From the NCBI GenBank assembly GCA_009760855.2, contig WPIO01000010.1, forward strand, positions 1,100,001-1,164,000: a DNA stretch of 64,000 bases. Reading direction: 5' to 3'. Below, in pieces: positions 1-11,216 of this stretch (positions are counted from its first letter, which is position 1; each line of letters begins with the position of its first letter). Position numbers and translations under genes: made by a program. The notes beneath the pieces were generated by a model that made no database searches, was not told where the DNA came from, and saw nothing but the letters and a program-made list of their open reading frames with translations. This stretch comes from Cristatella mucedo. Taxonomy: Eukaryota; Bryozoa; Phylactolaemata; Cristatellidae.

Positions 1-1090
1 TCAGAATGGCTTTTATTGGTAGCCCAGCCAAAGGGAATTACGATAACCAAGCCAAAAATAACAAGGGAGGCACTGAATTAGTTTTCAAGCCACCATGTAT
101 AACAGCTCCTAACCTTAAATACGGATCAAACGTGATGGCTAGCTGTAGAAGCGGTCCTCTGATTGAAGCTTTGCAAATGTATTCATATGTCAGATACGAC
201 ATGTAAATGTCGGAAGCGTTCTGAAGGTCGCCCAACAGCATCACATATTAGAAGAGCAAAGCCCAGCAACATGCTTAGGTGTCCTATGAAAAGCAGCTTA
301 GTTTTATTGTCTTTTAGCTCAAGGAAATATACATTTATCAAGGATTGAATGTAGGCTAAGTAAGCATCACGTTTATCAGTTTCTGAAGCATCTTTGAGGG
401 CTGTCATGACAAATATAGCTGGCAATCGTCTGCATAAAAGTGATATCCTGTTCCAAAGGATTGAATCCCTTTGCCTAAAGGTTGATTATAAGCTGAAAAC
501 GCCAGGGGTCGAGGACGGAGTATTGAGGGATTCCACAGGCCGCCGGTCCTATTGATGAAACTTGACGGGATCACGAAACTGAGTGAACACAATTGGACAA
601 GTATTCTTAATAGTTCAGACGGGACGTCGAGTAAAATTATATCCAAGTCGGCCGGAAGATCTACTGAGGCTACAACAATTGCATTCCAGCCATCGTCGCT
701 GCAAACGCTATTATTAGTTGTACCGAGATCAGTTGCAGTGGAGCGCTGGTGCTTGCACCCCAATTAAGTGCTTTCAGACGTTTCGTTATATTCAATGTGT
801 GCTACCAACTGCTTAGCACTATTTCTTTCAAGAATCTTGGATAAAAAAGTAAAAAGCGAAAATCGCAATGTTTTTCAAGAATCTTGGACAAAAGGAAAAC
901 AGGAAACTGAGCTTTAGTCGAATTCTGGTGCAGGGAATTGAAATGAGATTAGAGAAATGTTTGTTCAAAGAACTCACTCCCGACTTGTTTACAAGCACCT
1001 CAGCATCTAATCGAGGCTTTCTATAAATCGGTATAATGATGGCCAGTTTAAAGTACTTTGGTACTACTTCTTCTCCAGAGAAGCATTACA
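1..1090 (-). mobile_element. LINE family B (CR1/L2-like) reverse transcriptase fragment
   Basis: Read on the minus strand, this stretch holds decayed reverse transcriptase motifs in order: a fingers segment near 1020-1085, a palm segment near 600-760, and the FYADD catalytic box near 405-450. The stretch 1-200 matches the RT/thumb region of the family B copy at 15484-16290. The frame is broken by stops, frameshifts and an extra ~75-bp block near 918-993. The left edge is cut by the window. The 3' end of this copy is not present, so it is assigned to family B by similarity to the copy near 16 kb. Confidence 0.7.
918..993. repeat. 75-bp direct repeat, copy 1
   Basis: Nearly the same sequence occurs at 3763-3838, differing at a few positions. 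It begins around GTCGAATTCTGGT and ends around CTCCCGACTTGT. Its last part resembles the end of the LINE A coding region. In this copy it interrupts the fingers region of the family B reverse transcriptase. Confidence 0.7.
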
Positions 1091-1432
1091 AATCGTGCTT
1101 AAACTCGACCTAAATTGGTCACATAGTCAAAACCACACAGATGATGCTATACGATCTACACGAGACGATCTCTTTTTACTAGACCTTAACAAGATAAGCA
1201 CATCCTTGCAGTGATTTCAGAAGATTTGTTAAGTAGGGCAACATGTTTCGATCCAGCAATGGCTTTTGAAGGATGGTGCTTTATGGAGGCACGAATTTTC
1301 AGAATTCTGTCAGTAAAGAAGGCTCTAATCAATCGGCCGAGCCGTTGTTATATGGGACTGAGACCTCTCAGCATTTGCAAGCAAACGGTTTACTGTCTTA
1401 TAATTTTGTTTAGGATGGGACGGATTAGGAGG

Positions 1433-1490
1433 TTATGACGAAACAAAGAGACAGCATAGCAGAGTCAGCAGAGCAGTTGATGGAAGCATA
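1433..1490 (-). mobile_element. LINE A / LINE B chimeric 3' junction
   Basis: On the minus strand the family A coding end runs to the hexamer TATGCT (plus strand 1485-1490). It then switches to sequence matching the family B 3' region, seen at 59100-59170: a run containing CAACTGCTCT, CTGACTCTGCTATGCT and TTTGTT. TATGCT is present in both families at the switch point. The B-like stretch is only about 50 bp before similarity is lost. Confidence 0.55.
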
Positions 1491-2782
1491 AGAACTAAAG
1501 GCATGGTCTCCAAGGGTTTCGAGATTCGCACGATGCCTAGCTAAATGACTCGAGTTAAAGCAGCTGGTTGTACGATTCTTTGCCTGACGGGGGAGTATTT
1601 CTGATAGGTCATCTGAATCTAGACCATAAAGGGACCTGCAAATTAGGGACAAAACTTTGAAGTCGCTGTGGTCCAACGTGGGAACCAGTGCAGGTCGATA
1701 AGAAGTGTTATTAAGTGACAATTGCCACGCCCATCTCAGATAATCCTAGCTGCAAAGTTTTACAAAATCTCTAAGCGCCTTATATCATAAGCAATTAGAC
1801 CAGCAGGCTGTGAGTTACAGAAGGCTATACTGGATGTCATAAATGCATGCACTAATTTAGATGTGGCATTCTTTTCTAACCAATCCCAAATGTTAGCAAT
1901 GTTGTGTAACTGAAAGTAACCATACTTGACTGTCGAGCTGGTGTGGTCGTCTAATAAAAGGTCATGTTGTAAAATGATAACGAGATTGCATGCTACTTCA
2001 TACGTAGTGGCAAAGTCGATTTTGAGTGTCGGGTTTTCAATTTTTGGATTACAGGTGCTTTGCTTATAACTAGTAAGTTGGTTTTCTCGCCCTTCAATTA
2101 AAGAAATTGTGTCGTCATCCGTGTCTTTATACGATCAATACATTCAGCAACCGGGTGTAGAGAATTAGAATTGATAGCTATCAGGATAAGTTCAATCGTG
2201 GCCTCCTTGAATTTAGACGTCGGTGTAGTTCACAGAATTTACGGACGTGAGTTCGGTGTTGATGTATTTGAGGGACGTGAGTACCAAGGGTTTGCTGCAA
2301 CCCTAGGGATTAGTATTCTGGTCTTGTCTATCTCGAGGACAAAGAAGCAAGAGGAACGATCGGCTTATGTTACCACGAGGATCGCGTGGTAAGAAGTTAA
2401 TTTGGGAGCGATCAAGTAGATGTATGGTAGTACAAACCGGCATTTTTTAATTGTACATCTGCGACTCAACAATAATTTTGTAGAAACTAGATTTGGCCTT
2501 TGATAGGATCTACTGCTCTGATCCAAAGCAGTCTTCGTATGCCTGAAGACGAAGGGTCAATCCTTATCTTGTATAGGCATACTCAAACGTGTGCTTAGTA
2601 AAGCTAGATATTTCAATGTGTAGAGTAAACCATGACTCGTCTGGGCGAGGGAGCACAATAAGCTTAGTCACTGGTGCAAACTCGATAGGTATGCCAGTCG
2701 GACGTTGGGGTAGGTGTGGATACGTGGACGGAGTACTGCTGCAGCTACTTACAAAGCTCTCCCCACTCACACGTAGGCTCAT

Positions 2783-3455
2783 TCAAGCGCTCGCACATAC
2801 ACCACACACGCACAGGCTATGCTATGCTCATTCAGCACCTGCTAGTCAACCAAGTCAATATGCCAATGGAAGCCATTGCTTCAAAATACATCGTCATGTG
2901 ATTAAAGCAGCAATTCCCTTACTGCATCAGCTATCGGCGGCCAAAGTCTTGGAATGTCGGCAAGTATTGAGATGCTGCCTGTCAAACGTTGTTTGTCGTA
3001 CCACTGGGGAGGGTAGGTGGTGTGGGGACCGTGTGCAGCAGCAATGTCTCACACCGCTCGTGATTTCCTGTAGATCAGCTGACGCTTGCCAGGCATGCAA
3101 GCTGCTCCTATGCGAAGCAAAGCCTGGCCAACTCCCCATCGCCATCGCACAGTTAGGCTTGGGAAGGTCGTGCATACAGCACTGCCCTTTGGAATTACGG
3201 CTTGGTGTGACAATCCTGCTGCAGATCAGGTCGGGTTTTGTAGTAATTTCTTGAATAACCGGGTTGACAGAGCGGGCCGTCGCTATTTTCAAGTTTGGGG
3301 CTCCAGGCAGCCGCCACGTCGGGCATACCAGATGTTTCAGGAGTTAGAGATGTCAGCACTCGTTAGGGACGTCAGCAAGTGCCTATTTGTAGAACTCAAC
3401 TAGCGATAACAGGCCTAGTGAATGCTTGAGCACGAAACGTAAAGATGTTTTCCTC
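2783..3455. other. GC-richer unidentified insert inside the old LINE A
   Basis: The flanks are LINE A minus-strand sequence, but this 670-bp block has no LINE similarity. Its base composition is clearly less AT-rich than the surroundings. Both strands carry partly open frames: a plus frame to 3254 and a minus frame 2927-3292 of 121 codons. I recognise no domain in any frame, so no gene is called. It could be an inserted element of unknown type. Confidence 0.4.
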
Positions 3456-3762
3456 TTACAGCATCGATGTTAAGGTTGTTGAGGTGTTGCTATTCACACA
3501 CGGTTTTAGATGAGGTGGAGGGCATACAAGTTGATAGAACAAGATGGACAAATGATTATGTATGAGGATTTTGATAATAATAGGGGATGATGGCATACAT
3601 TTGCGGGAGAATATTTTATTAACTGTGTCACCCTTGCTGTGAGTGGGGTCATGCACCACGAGCGTAAAGAGGTAAAGAGTTAGTCTTTGCACGAACTTCA
3701 GCAAATAAGGCTTCACTTAGGTCGTCAAAATGAAGGCTGAAGTCACCGATCGTAAGGAAAGG

Positions 3763-3838
3763 TCGAATTCTGGTACATGGAATTGAAATGAGATTAGAGA
3801 AATGTTTGTTCAAAGAACTCACTCCCGACTTGTGTCAC
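3763..3838. repeat. 75-bp direct repeat, copy 2
   Basis: Partner of 918-993. Here it runs directly into the 3' portion of a plus-strand LINE A. The block may therefore be a rearranged piece of a LINE A relative rather than an independent element. Confidence 0.65.
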
Positions 3839-4145
3839 TAAATCTTCCAACTAAACACATTTAAAAAGAAACTAAAAACGTAGTTATTTATCACAGTATT
3901 TAGTGGGTACCTCTAATTAGACCCTAATGTGATTTGGCTTGCTGACACTGTGCATGTTGCCACAAACTATATTTGCGTGCTCTCCCTGTACATGTCACCC
4001 CTAACCATGTGATTATTGTCATCTGTTGAGCATGCTACCACTAATCGTTCGATCACGCTTTCTAAGCAGCAAATGTAAAGTGCCTAGAAAGAGGTTGAAT
4101 TTTCGGAGGCGCTTTATCAAGTGTTCTGTTATTATTAATCATAAA
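3820..4145 (+). mobile_element. LINE family A 3' end (5'-truncated), nested
   Basis: It contains the end of the coding region, the 3' untranslated region with the recurrent GTGCATG and CCCCTAACCATG blocks, the terminal hairpin region near 4080-4125, and a short TTATTATTA tail. It lies opposite in orientation to the old LINE A around it, so it inserted into that copy. Confidence 0.8.
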
Positions 4146-4429
4146 GGATACTGCACCTGGTAGTTGACAGATTACTGCCACCATTAGCAAGCATGTTGTT
4201 GGAGGTTCTTCAAACAAGAGATTTGAAAGACTGGTTCGAGGAGACTGCTAATTCATAGTATTTTAGGCAGGAATGGGCGACTATGGCGACTCCTCCGGTT
4301 TTCATATTTGTACGAATATAAAAGAACCAAAAACCCATTACTGTGGGATCGTTTATAGTCGGTATGTGTTTCGATTTCTTCCAAGCCTCAGTTAAAGCCA
4401 GCAGTCCAAGATCGCCACTAGTAACCATC

Positions 4430-4846
4430 TCATATATTATTCGTGTTTAATTACTCACGGAGAGAGCGATCCATGAACAGGCATTAAGTTGTGCTGTAGT
4501 TGTAATAGTTGGCCTGCTGAGTACATGTTTGAGTGACTTACACTAGTTCTCGAGAGATATTTGGCTGAATAGCCTTGAAACAACGTATTTAATACTGAGC
4601 GAGCAAAACCTTAGGCCACCCAAAATGCCGTGCTTGGGCTCTCTTTTAGAGAAACTCGGGGAATTAATTCGGGAAACCCTAAACATATTAATACAAGCAA
4701 TTGGGCAACATTAGCTTAATGATATTAGGCAAACAGGATCGTACCCATCATATATGTTCGTAACTGTGGATTAAATTAGGACAGAATTACTAAGTATGTT
4801 TGTAACATTGAGCTATTGTAAGGCCGACTGGGGCTTGAAGGGCATT
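4430..4846. other. Unassigned AT-rich stretch
   Basis: No reading frame, repeat or RNA gene was recognised between the 5' end of the old LINE A and the start of the Tigger-like repeat. Confidence 0.4.
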
Positions 4847-7400
4847 GGTCCCAGCTCTCGCAGTAGCAATTTCTTCTCTGCCTGCCTCTCGATGCTCCTC
4901 GTTTGCTACTTAATCTCCTCATGTTCGTTTTTCTAAATGGCCCCGTTGAGCTGCACAAGCTCGTCTCGTCACTCCATTGAGTTCAAGCTGATTTCTTCAA
5001 TGCTAGGGGAAGTCTTGATTCAGATCTTTACTTCCCTGCATCTTCATGGAAGAATTTGTTGACAGGCTACCTAGCAGAGTCAGTAGTTAGCCTATAGACT
5101 TTGCAGTTTCACATCTTATCCCAGAGTATAAGTGTGACGAGATTATGCCTTAGTTGTAGAAGACTAAACAGTAGAATCTGGTAATAGTCGCATCATAACT
5201 GGATATGTGTAAATGCTCCGTCATATAAGGCTTTTGGCAGGTAGAAAACTGCATTTTTAGTGTCATTCAAAACAGTTAAATAGCAAATACTCGCCAAGCA
5301 ACCTAACTATTGCCGGAGCAAGCTTCCTTTATTCCGAATGAGTCACATTTGATTCCGAAATGCTCGGACGTAATTGAATAAGCGTGTGCTTGCATTAAGG
5401 ATCGTATTAAGGTTGAATATCGCTTTGCAAGTTAGATTATTTAGGTTACAAATCTGGTAACGTAGTAAATATTTCGAATACCTCTGATTTTTTAAGTCGC
5501 CTCCTCCGGTTATCTGCAATATTAATATTCGTAGAGAAGAAATGGGCTATTAAAGATTAAAATTCTTTTGCAACTATGTCTATATTTTCTCTATCATGCT
5601 CAGCATAGGTCCTCAATAGCAGTCCATCACTCTGCAGTATTATCGTTGCTTTTTACATGCAGCTGACGACACTGGTTAGAGCCTCATCTAGAGCAGAGCT
5701 GCAGCTCATTTAAGTCCATCGAAAAATGGTAAAAGCTCATTGTTACTGGAACCTGGTGGCCTCCACAGATTTTGAGGAAGAAGTCCGAAATTCATGTACT
5801 TTTTAATCATGCAAGTCTCATCTGCAAAGAACTCTGACTTATCTCATGAAGTCGCTCAATGATTTTACTTTCGATTGACCTCAACTGCAGTGAAATCGAT
5901 TATACAACTTCTTTTAATGTGGCTTCTTTTAAATTATGAAATTACGCAAGTCATAATAATTAACTAGTCTTTTAAACGTTTCTTCCCTATAAACTATTGA
6001 CAGCTCTATATATACATGGTAGTTTACTTAATAAAATCTTGTTTACTAAATTCGGAGTAAGATGATGGAGATGGGGTTTAAACAAGCGAGTTTACGCTTT
6101 CACTTCACTATTGTGCTACACAAAGTACCCGCTTTAAATGCCACCCACCAAAGATTAACTTTTCGTCAAATTTTGTTAGATAGCCTTGATTATCAACCAA
6201 AATTCGACATTTCGTAGATTCGGCGAGCTCTTATAACATAGGACAAAGATGCTGGTGTCATTGAGTTCGATGGCTACACACACGATGACCTGGACGACGT
6301 AGGCGACAAATTCGGCCATAAATAATGACAGATTCTACCAAAACAACGACAGAGGTGGCCACGACGAAGATGATCATTATGAGAGCTGCCACGTTATTGG
6401 CAGAGGCAGTGACGACAGCAGGGGTGGCGACGACATCGGCAGAGACAACGGCAGCCACGATGACTATGATCACTTTGAAATCCGCTTAACCGAAAATCCG
6501 AGAAGAAAATTGTATTCTGCTGGTTTTAAGCTAAGCATTAGTCTCTACGCACAGGACATCGAAAATAAAACCACAGATTGAATGTTCCGACCTCAAACAG
6601 ACCGCAGTACCATCAGAAGAAGAAAGATGAAAGTACAGTCTCAAAAATATTTTCAATGAAAAAATGGCACATTGAGGAAAATCTTAAAAGTGGCACCAGG
6701 TGGAGAGTGATCATACAAGTTTGGTTGTTGAACTAAAAGGAAATGGAGTTTGAGTATCAATCAAGATGATCCAGCAGAAATCCGTGAAGATTGCTGCGGA
6801 CAAAAAAGCTGCGAACTGTATAGTAACTGCAAAGTCATGCTACTCCGACTTCATGAAACGTCAGAGCACGGACGAAATTGGCTCCAAAACGACACAATAA
6901 TTTAAAGAAAACTCTGATGCTTCCAAAATTTCCCAACTCAGCTTCGCAAAGAACACATCTTTGAGATATCCTAGATGTAAAATGTGGATGAGGTACGTGT
7001 AAAATATGATGCACCTAGAAATAAAACTATTAATGTTAACGCGGCCAAGAGGGTATCAATCAAACCAACAGGAAACGAAGAAAGTTAATATAGTATTGTG
7101 TTGGCATGTGCAGCAGATGGCACTAAAATTAAGCCGCTGGTCATTTTCCAATGTAAAAACTGCCAAAAAGGCAGAATCTAAAAAGATTGTTCCTTGAAGT
7201 TCATGAAACAGCTTGGATGGACAGCGATGGAATGAAAGAATTTTTTTATCGTAGATGTTGGCTGCCGACCGGGAGGTCTTTTGAAAAAAACAGCCTTGCT
7301 CGCGTTTGACTTGTTTTTACGAAGGCCGATGTTAAGGACGAAGTTAAGTAAGTAGATCCTGACATGAAAACTAAGATAGCAATAGTTGCTTTACTTGTGC
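4847..7400 (+). mobile_element. Decayed pogo/Tigger-like DNA transposon, copy 1
   Basis: This segment aligns along most of its length with 36268-38870, giving two dispersed copies of one element. The plus strand encodes a broken DDE transposase. Visible pieces include a VDEVRV segment near 6980, VLACAADGTK near 7095, PLVIF near 7130, HETAWMDSDGMKEFF near 7200-7245, and RPGGLLKKTALLAFDLF near 7268-7315. These are the hallmarks of the pogo/Tigger DDE domain (DDE_1): ADGTKLKP, the WMDxxGM segment and the RPGG to second-aspartate region. Stops and frameshifts break every segment. The first 1.6 kb has no clear protein, though a D/G-rich stretch near 6335-6475 recurs in both copies. A LINE A remnant begins just downstream at 7405. 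Confidence 0.7.
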
Positions 7401-7404
7401 AGGA

Positions 7405-7680
7405 TGGCTAAAAGTGGTGTGATGTGGCAACTGCGACGCTCACCACAGACAATCCGATTTTTGCACCAGCTGTAAGCACCTGATTGCACATGGTGGTAGA
7501 CCAGCAAGTAGTGAGTTACATAAGTCAAGACGGGATGTCACATATGCATGGACCCACTTAGATGTGTTATCCCTGTCTAAAGAACCCGAATTCTAGCAAT
7601 GTTACATAGCTGAAAGAATAAAGACTTAATTGTGGAGCTAATTTGGTCGTCTGAAGAAAGGACACTGTGGAACATGACAC
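7405..7680 (-). mobile_element. LINE family A fragment, older
   Basis: Minus-strand similarity to the RT thumb and carboxy-terminal region. It includes the antisense of the [10 protein letters not shown]-type segment and of the DDHIS segment. It is more diverged than its neighbour at 7691-8645, which probably inserted beside or into it. Confidence 0.75.
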
Positions 7681-7690
7681 TTATGATAAT

Positions 7691-8645
7691 AATAATAATA
7701 ATAGTTCACTTGATAAAGCGCCCTCAGAGAACTTAATCTCTCTCTAGGCGCTTAACATTTGCTGCAAAGTGAAATGCAATCGAATGGTAAGTAAAATCAT
7801 GCTTGATAAACAAACGAAATGAATAATATGGTTAGGGGTGACATGCACAGGGTCAGCATGCAAATGTGGTTAGTGGCAGCATGTACAGTGTCAGCACACA
7901 TAAGCACATCAAAGAATAATCACAGGGACCCACTAAATGCTGTCCTAAATAGGTGTGCTTTTAGGTTCCTTTTAAATGTGGTTAGGTCAGGGGATGTTCT
8001 GATGCAGGTCGTGAGGGAGTTCCAGGCTTTAGGAGCATATGAACTAAATGCACGGTCTCCAAAGGATTTAAGATTTGTATGAGGTATTTCTAGACTGTTG
8101 GATTCCGAAAAGCGGGTGGTACGATGCTTGGCCTGATGGGGTAGTATATCTGACAGATAGGCAGGAGCCATAGAATGAAGGGACCTAAAAGTGAGCGACA
8201 AAACCTTGAAGTCAATTCGTTGCTTGACTGGTAGCCAGTGCAGGTCGGCGAGAAGTGGAGTAATGTGGCAACTGCGACGATCACGACAGACAAGCCTAGC
8301 TGCAGAGTTTTGCACCAGCTGCAATCGCCTGATCGCACATGCTGCTAGGCCAGTAAGCAGTGAGTTGCAGAAGTCGAGCCGGGATGTCACGAATGTATGG
8401 ACCAACTAACTTGGACGTGGTATTTTTATCTAAACAAGCCCGAATTTTAGCAATGTTATGAAGCTGAAAATAGGCGGATTTGACTGTGGAGCTGATGTGG
8501 TCGTCTAACGAGAGGTCGCTTTGAAATATGAAACCTAGATTCCGAGCTGATTCAACTGGAGATATGCTGGCAGAGCCAATTTTGAGAGTCAGCCTTTCCA
8601 ATCTCTGGATCACACTGGGTTTACCCATAACTAGTAAGTTATGGG
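7691..8645 (-). mobile_element. LINE family A, 5'-truncated
   Basis: A near-consensus 3' portion: the ATT-unit tail at 7687-7712, the terminal hairpin near 7715-7765, the 3' untranslated region, then a coding end with a frame open for 161 codons at 7920-8405 and a second frame at 8296-8628. The two frames are joined by a frameshift near 8400. It is 5'-truncated near 8645, just before the RT catalytic box. Confidence 0.9.
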
Positions 8646-8654
8646 TAAACGTTT

Positions 8655-8800
8655 TATCGTTTTCAACACCGCTTGCAGCGACAATAAAAGATCTCCCACC
8701 TTAGGGCCTTAAACCCACGGCCTCGGACCAAGGTCGTCAAGAGCGGCCACCTTCCCTACTCTACCATCACCGCTCATGCTCACCATAAACCTATAAGAAG
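8655..8800 (-). mobile_element. tRNA-derived SINE-like repeat C, copy 1
   Basis: On the minus strand a tRNA-like segment is followed by the recurrent block with CGCTGCAAGCGGTG. Both also occur at 53645-53800, 54825-54995 and 56500-56640. The best-preserved copy (54825-54995) shows Pol III A and B boxes. In this copy the B-box region is degenerate. Confidence 0.6.
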
Positions 8801-9330
8801 TCATATCACTCTTACCCTTCGTCACAACATGTGCAGTTTTTCAAATAAAAAGCCCACAAAGCACGATTGCGATGGAAGGTGCAAAAGCTATGAGAAGCAG
8901 GTTGCTTGTAGTTCATTTTAGGTCGTCTAATCTGCAGACTACGTGATTTCAGTTGCTAGTAAATTCTGTGATATATAGTAGAATCGAGACTGATTGAACC
9001 ACTACTGAAAATTGTCACTATTCAAGAGGCACAACAATTTCAACCAGATTTAGAAGACATTGTAACGACTGCACGTCTAATGGTAAAGAGAAATGGCAAT
9101 CAGACGTGCATGACTGCACATCTAATGGTAAACCAATTCTGATAACTAGCCTAGGTGCAAGAGGTAAGAGGAAAGAAAGAAAATTTGAGCTTCAAAAACT
9201 TGAATTCACAATGCTGATTGATACAATGCCATTGCAGATTGTAACGCAGTGGATTATTGCAGCAGTGAATATTTAAAAAAACAGTTCGTCCTTATTTTTC
9301 ATCTTGAATGACATACGAACGACGATACAT
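8800..9330 (-). repeat. Composite repeat body shared with 53800-54230
   Basis: Sequence between the tRNA-like block and the downstream old LINE matches 53800-54230 in the same order and orientation, for example CATGTGCAGTTTTT, AAAGCACGATTGCG and AATCTGCAGACTA. Either a composite element or a dispersed segmental duplication would explain it. No reading frame was recognised. Confidence 0.6.
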
Positions 9331-10735
9331 TTGCAAAGCGCTTCCAGTGAAATTCATCTCTTTCTAAATTCCTCTCATACTCTGTCAAATAAGCCTGGTC
9401 AAATAGTTGGTGGTCACACCAAAGATGTCGACAAGCTAAACATAGGAGGAAACGCTCCGTATCAGCCTACATAAGTGGCTCACTGGCCGCATGCACACTA
9501 TCAGAACTCGCGAGCTCAAAGCAGACGAATCGCAAGGATCCACCAAATACTGCAGCAGACGATCGCTTCCTTTTCTTCTCTTTCCTAAATTTCATCAAGT
9601 CAGGGGGTGTAATTACATCAGTCGGGAGTGAGTTCCATGCTTGAGGAGCCTAAGAAATAAGACATGGTCTTCAAAGGATACTGGATGCATACGAGGTAAT
9701 TCTAAGCGATTTGATTTGGAAACGCCGGTGGCATAACAACAAACGTAGGTAGGGAGTGACTCTGATAAGTAAGATGGACCAGGGACTTACAAGTGAGTTA
9801 CAAAACCTTCAAATCTATGTGCTGATTGATTAGTATCCATTGCTGGTCGGCTAGAAATGTCATGATGCAGCTACTACAAAACTCCCGGCAGACAAGACTA
9901 GTTGCAGAGTTTTAAATTGACTGTTAGTGCATAATTATTTAACATACCGGTAGACCAGCTTGCAGTGAGTTGCAGAAGCCATCACCATATTTCAAGAATG
10001 CTTGGTCCACTATAGATGTAGTATCCCTATCTATGCAAGCCCTTACTTTAGCAATGTTTTGTAACTGAAAGTGAAAATACTTGATTGTAGATCTTATCTT
10101 CCAGTGATGGTCGATGGTGATTGATAGATTCTGATTTTCTAGTGAAAGATCACTTGGTTTCAATAGGATTCGTAAATATTGTGCGAATCAACCCGATAAA
10201 TGCAGGCAGCGCCGATTATGTACATTTAACTTTTAGATTTCTGAGTCACACTTTGTTTTTCCATGACTAATAAACTGGTTTATCGTAATTGATTTTGAGA
10301 AAACGTGCTTCTATTCAGTTTCGAATGTCACACGTAGCAAGGTAGCGTATATTTTTTTGAGCTACATGGCTGGGAAGGTCATAATAACCGTACAAACTGA
10401 TTGGCATATGCGTAGATGCAAAATCAAAATTATTCTTGACCAACTCATAAGGAAGAGGGAACGTATATTTGTGAAGCGAAGCGGAGAAAACACCGAGCCT
10501 TGAGGTATGCCAGACTTCCTTGGTTTCCCTTAAGATCTTGTCCTGTTCACATCAATACTCCGGAGCCACTCCCAGAGATGGGACACAAACCATTGTAGTG
10601 CGGTGGCAGTTAATCTATGGCTCGACGAGAGGCGCTCGACAAGGACTTGATAATCAATGCAATCAATCTCTTTACTGCTTTGGCGATAAGACCTATAAAC
10701 ATTGAGTTTCGGAACTGCCAACAGGATGCCAGGAA
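9325..10735 (-). mobile_element. Diverged LINE A subfamily (A2) copy
   Basis: The 3' end region near 9330-9385 keeps a diverged form of the LINE A terminal hairpin (CTCTTTCTAA preserved). The carboxy-terminal coding region covers 9420-10160, and an RT palm fragment lies at 10530-10721 (VLVERLSSSHRL, ALQWF). It is heavily mutated. The same subfamily reappears at 54235-54740. Confidence 0.7.
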
Positions 10736-11216
10736 TTCACGGTCCAAACTGCCTCATTTGCGTTTATCTAACCCATCACAATTTTTTTGTTATTCTTGCG
10801 TCGGCGAAATCAGAAAAACTGATTTATAGGCCTAACGAGTTCATACAGCATAAAGCAGTTGTGGAAGAGAGGTACTGCATAATGTTTACTAGTCTAGGGA
10901 GTCATGTGGCCTTAGTTACCTAGTTTTTGAGCAAACATTTGTTTTCTCATTAACTTGGAGTTTGTGTTTTCACGATTATGTCATTTTGTGTGAGGACTTG
11001 CGAAGGATTGTTGCCATAAAACTTGGAAGGCCTTACATACATCTTGTAGGAGAGCTGAGTGATTGTAATATCTAGTATAAAAATAGGCAAAAGTCCCGAG
11101 TGGAGTTTACCCAGGTTTAAACAGGCTAAGGCCAAATTGTAGCTAGGTATATAACCACATGAGAAAATTTGAATTAGGGGATATTAAAGGATACGGCCAA
11201 ATCATCCCACCATTTG
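10736..11216. other. Unassigned stretch
   Basis: No gene or repeat family was recognised. Short open frames exist on both strands but none shows a recognisable motif. Confidence 0.4.

Larger units (their letters stand above)
1485..4430 (-). mobile_element. Old, interrupted LINE family A copy
   Basis: Pieces in minus-strand order: the start of the APE-type endonuclease (4205-4430, with LLALTEAW and KTGGVAIV), more endonuclease (3456-3716, HDPTHSKGDT), the linker before the RT (2564-2782, with EFAPVTK and PRPDESWFT), then 2170-2560, and finally RT thumb and carboxy-terminal domain (1490-2110). The central RT core, including the catalytic box, is missing between about 2110 and 2250. Two foreign blocks split it: one at 2783-3455 and a plus-strand LINE A 3' end at about 3820-4145. 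Many stops and frameshifts make it an old copy. Confidence 0.75.

Noticed and set aside
2589-3254. A 221-codon plus-strand gene
   Set aside because: Its first part is the antisense of LINE A coding sequence and the rest has no domain; competing frames are equally open.
7920-8405. An independent host protein of 161 residues
   Set aside because: It is the carboxy-terminal part of a LINE A reverse transcriptase frame, present in many copies here.
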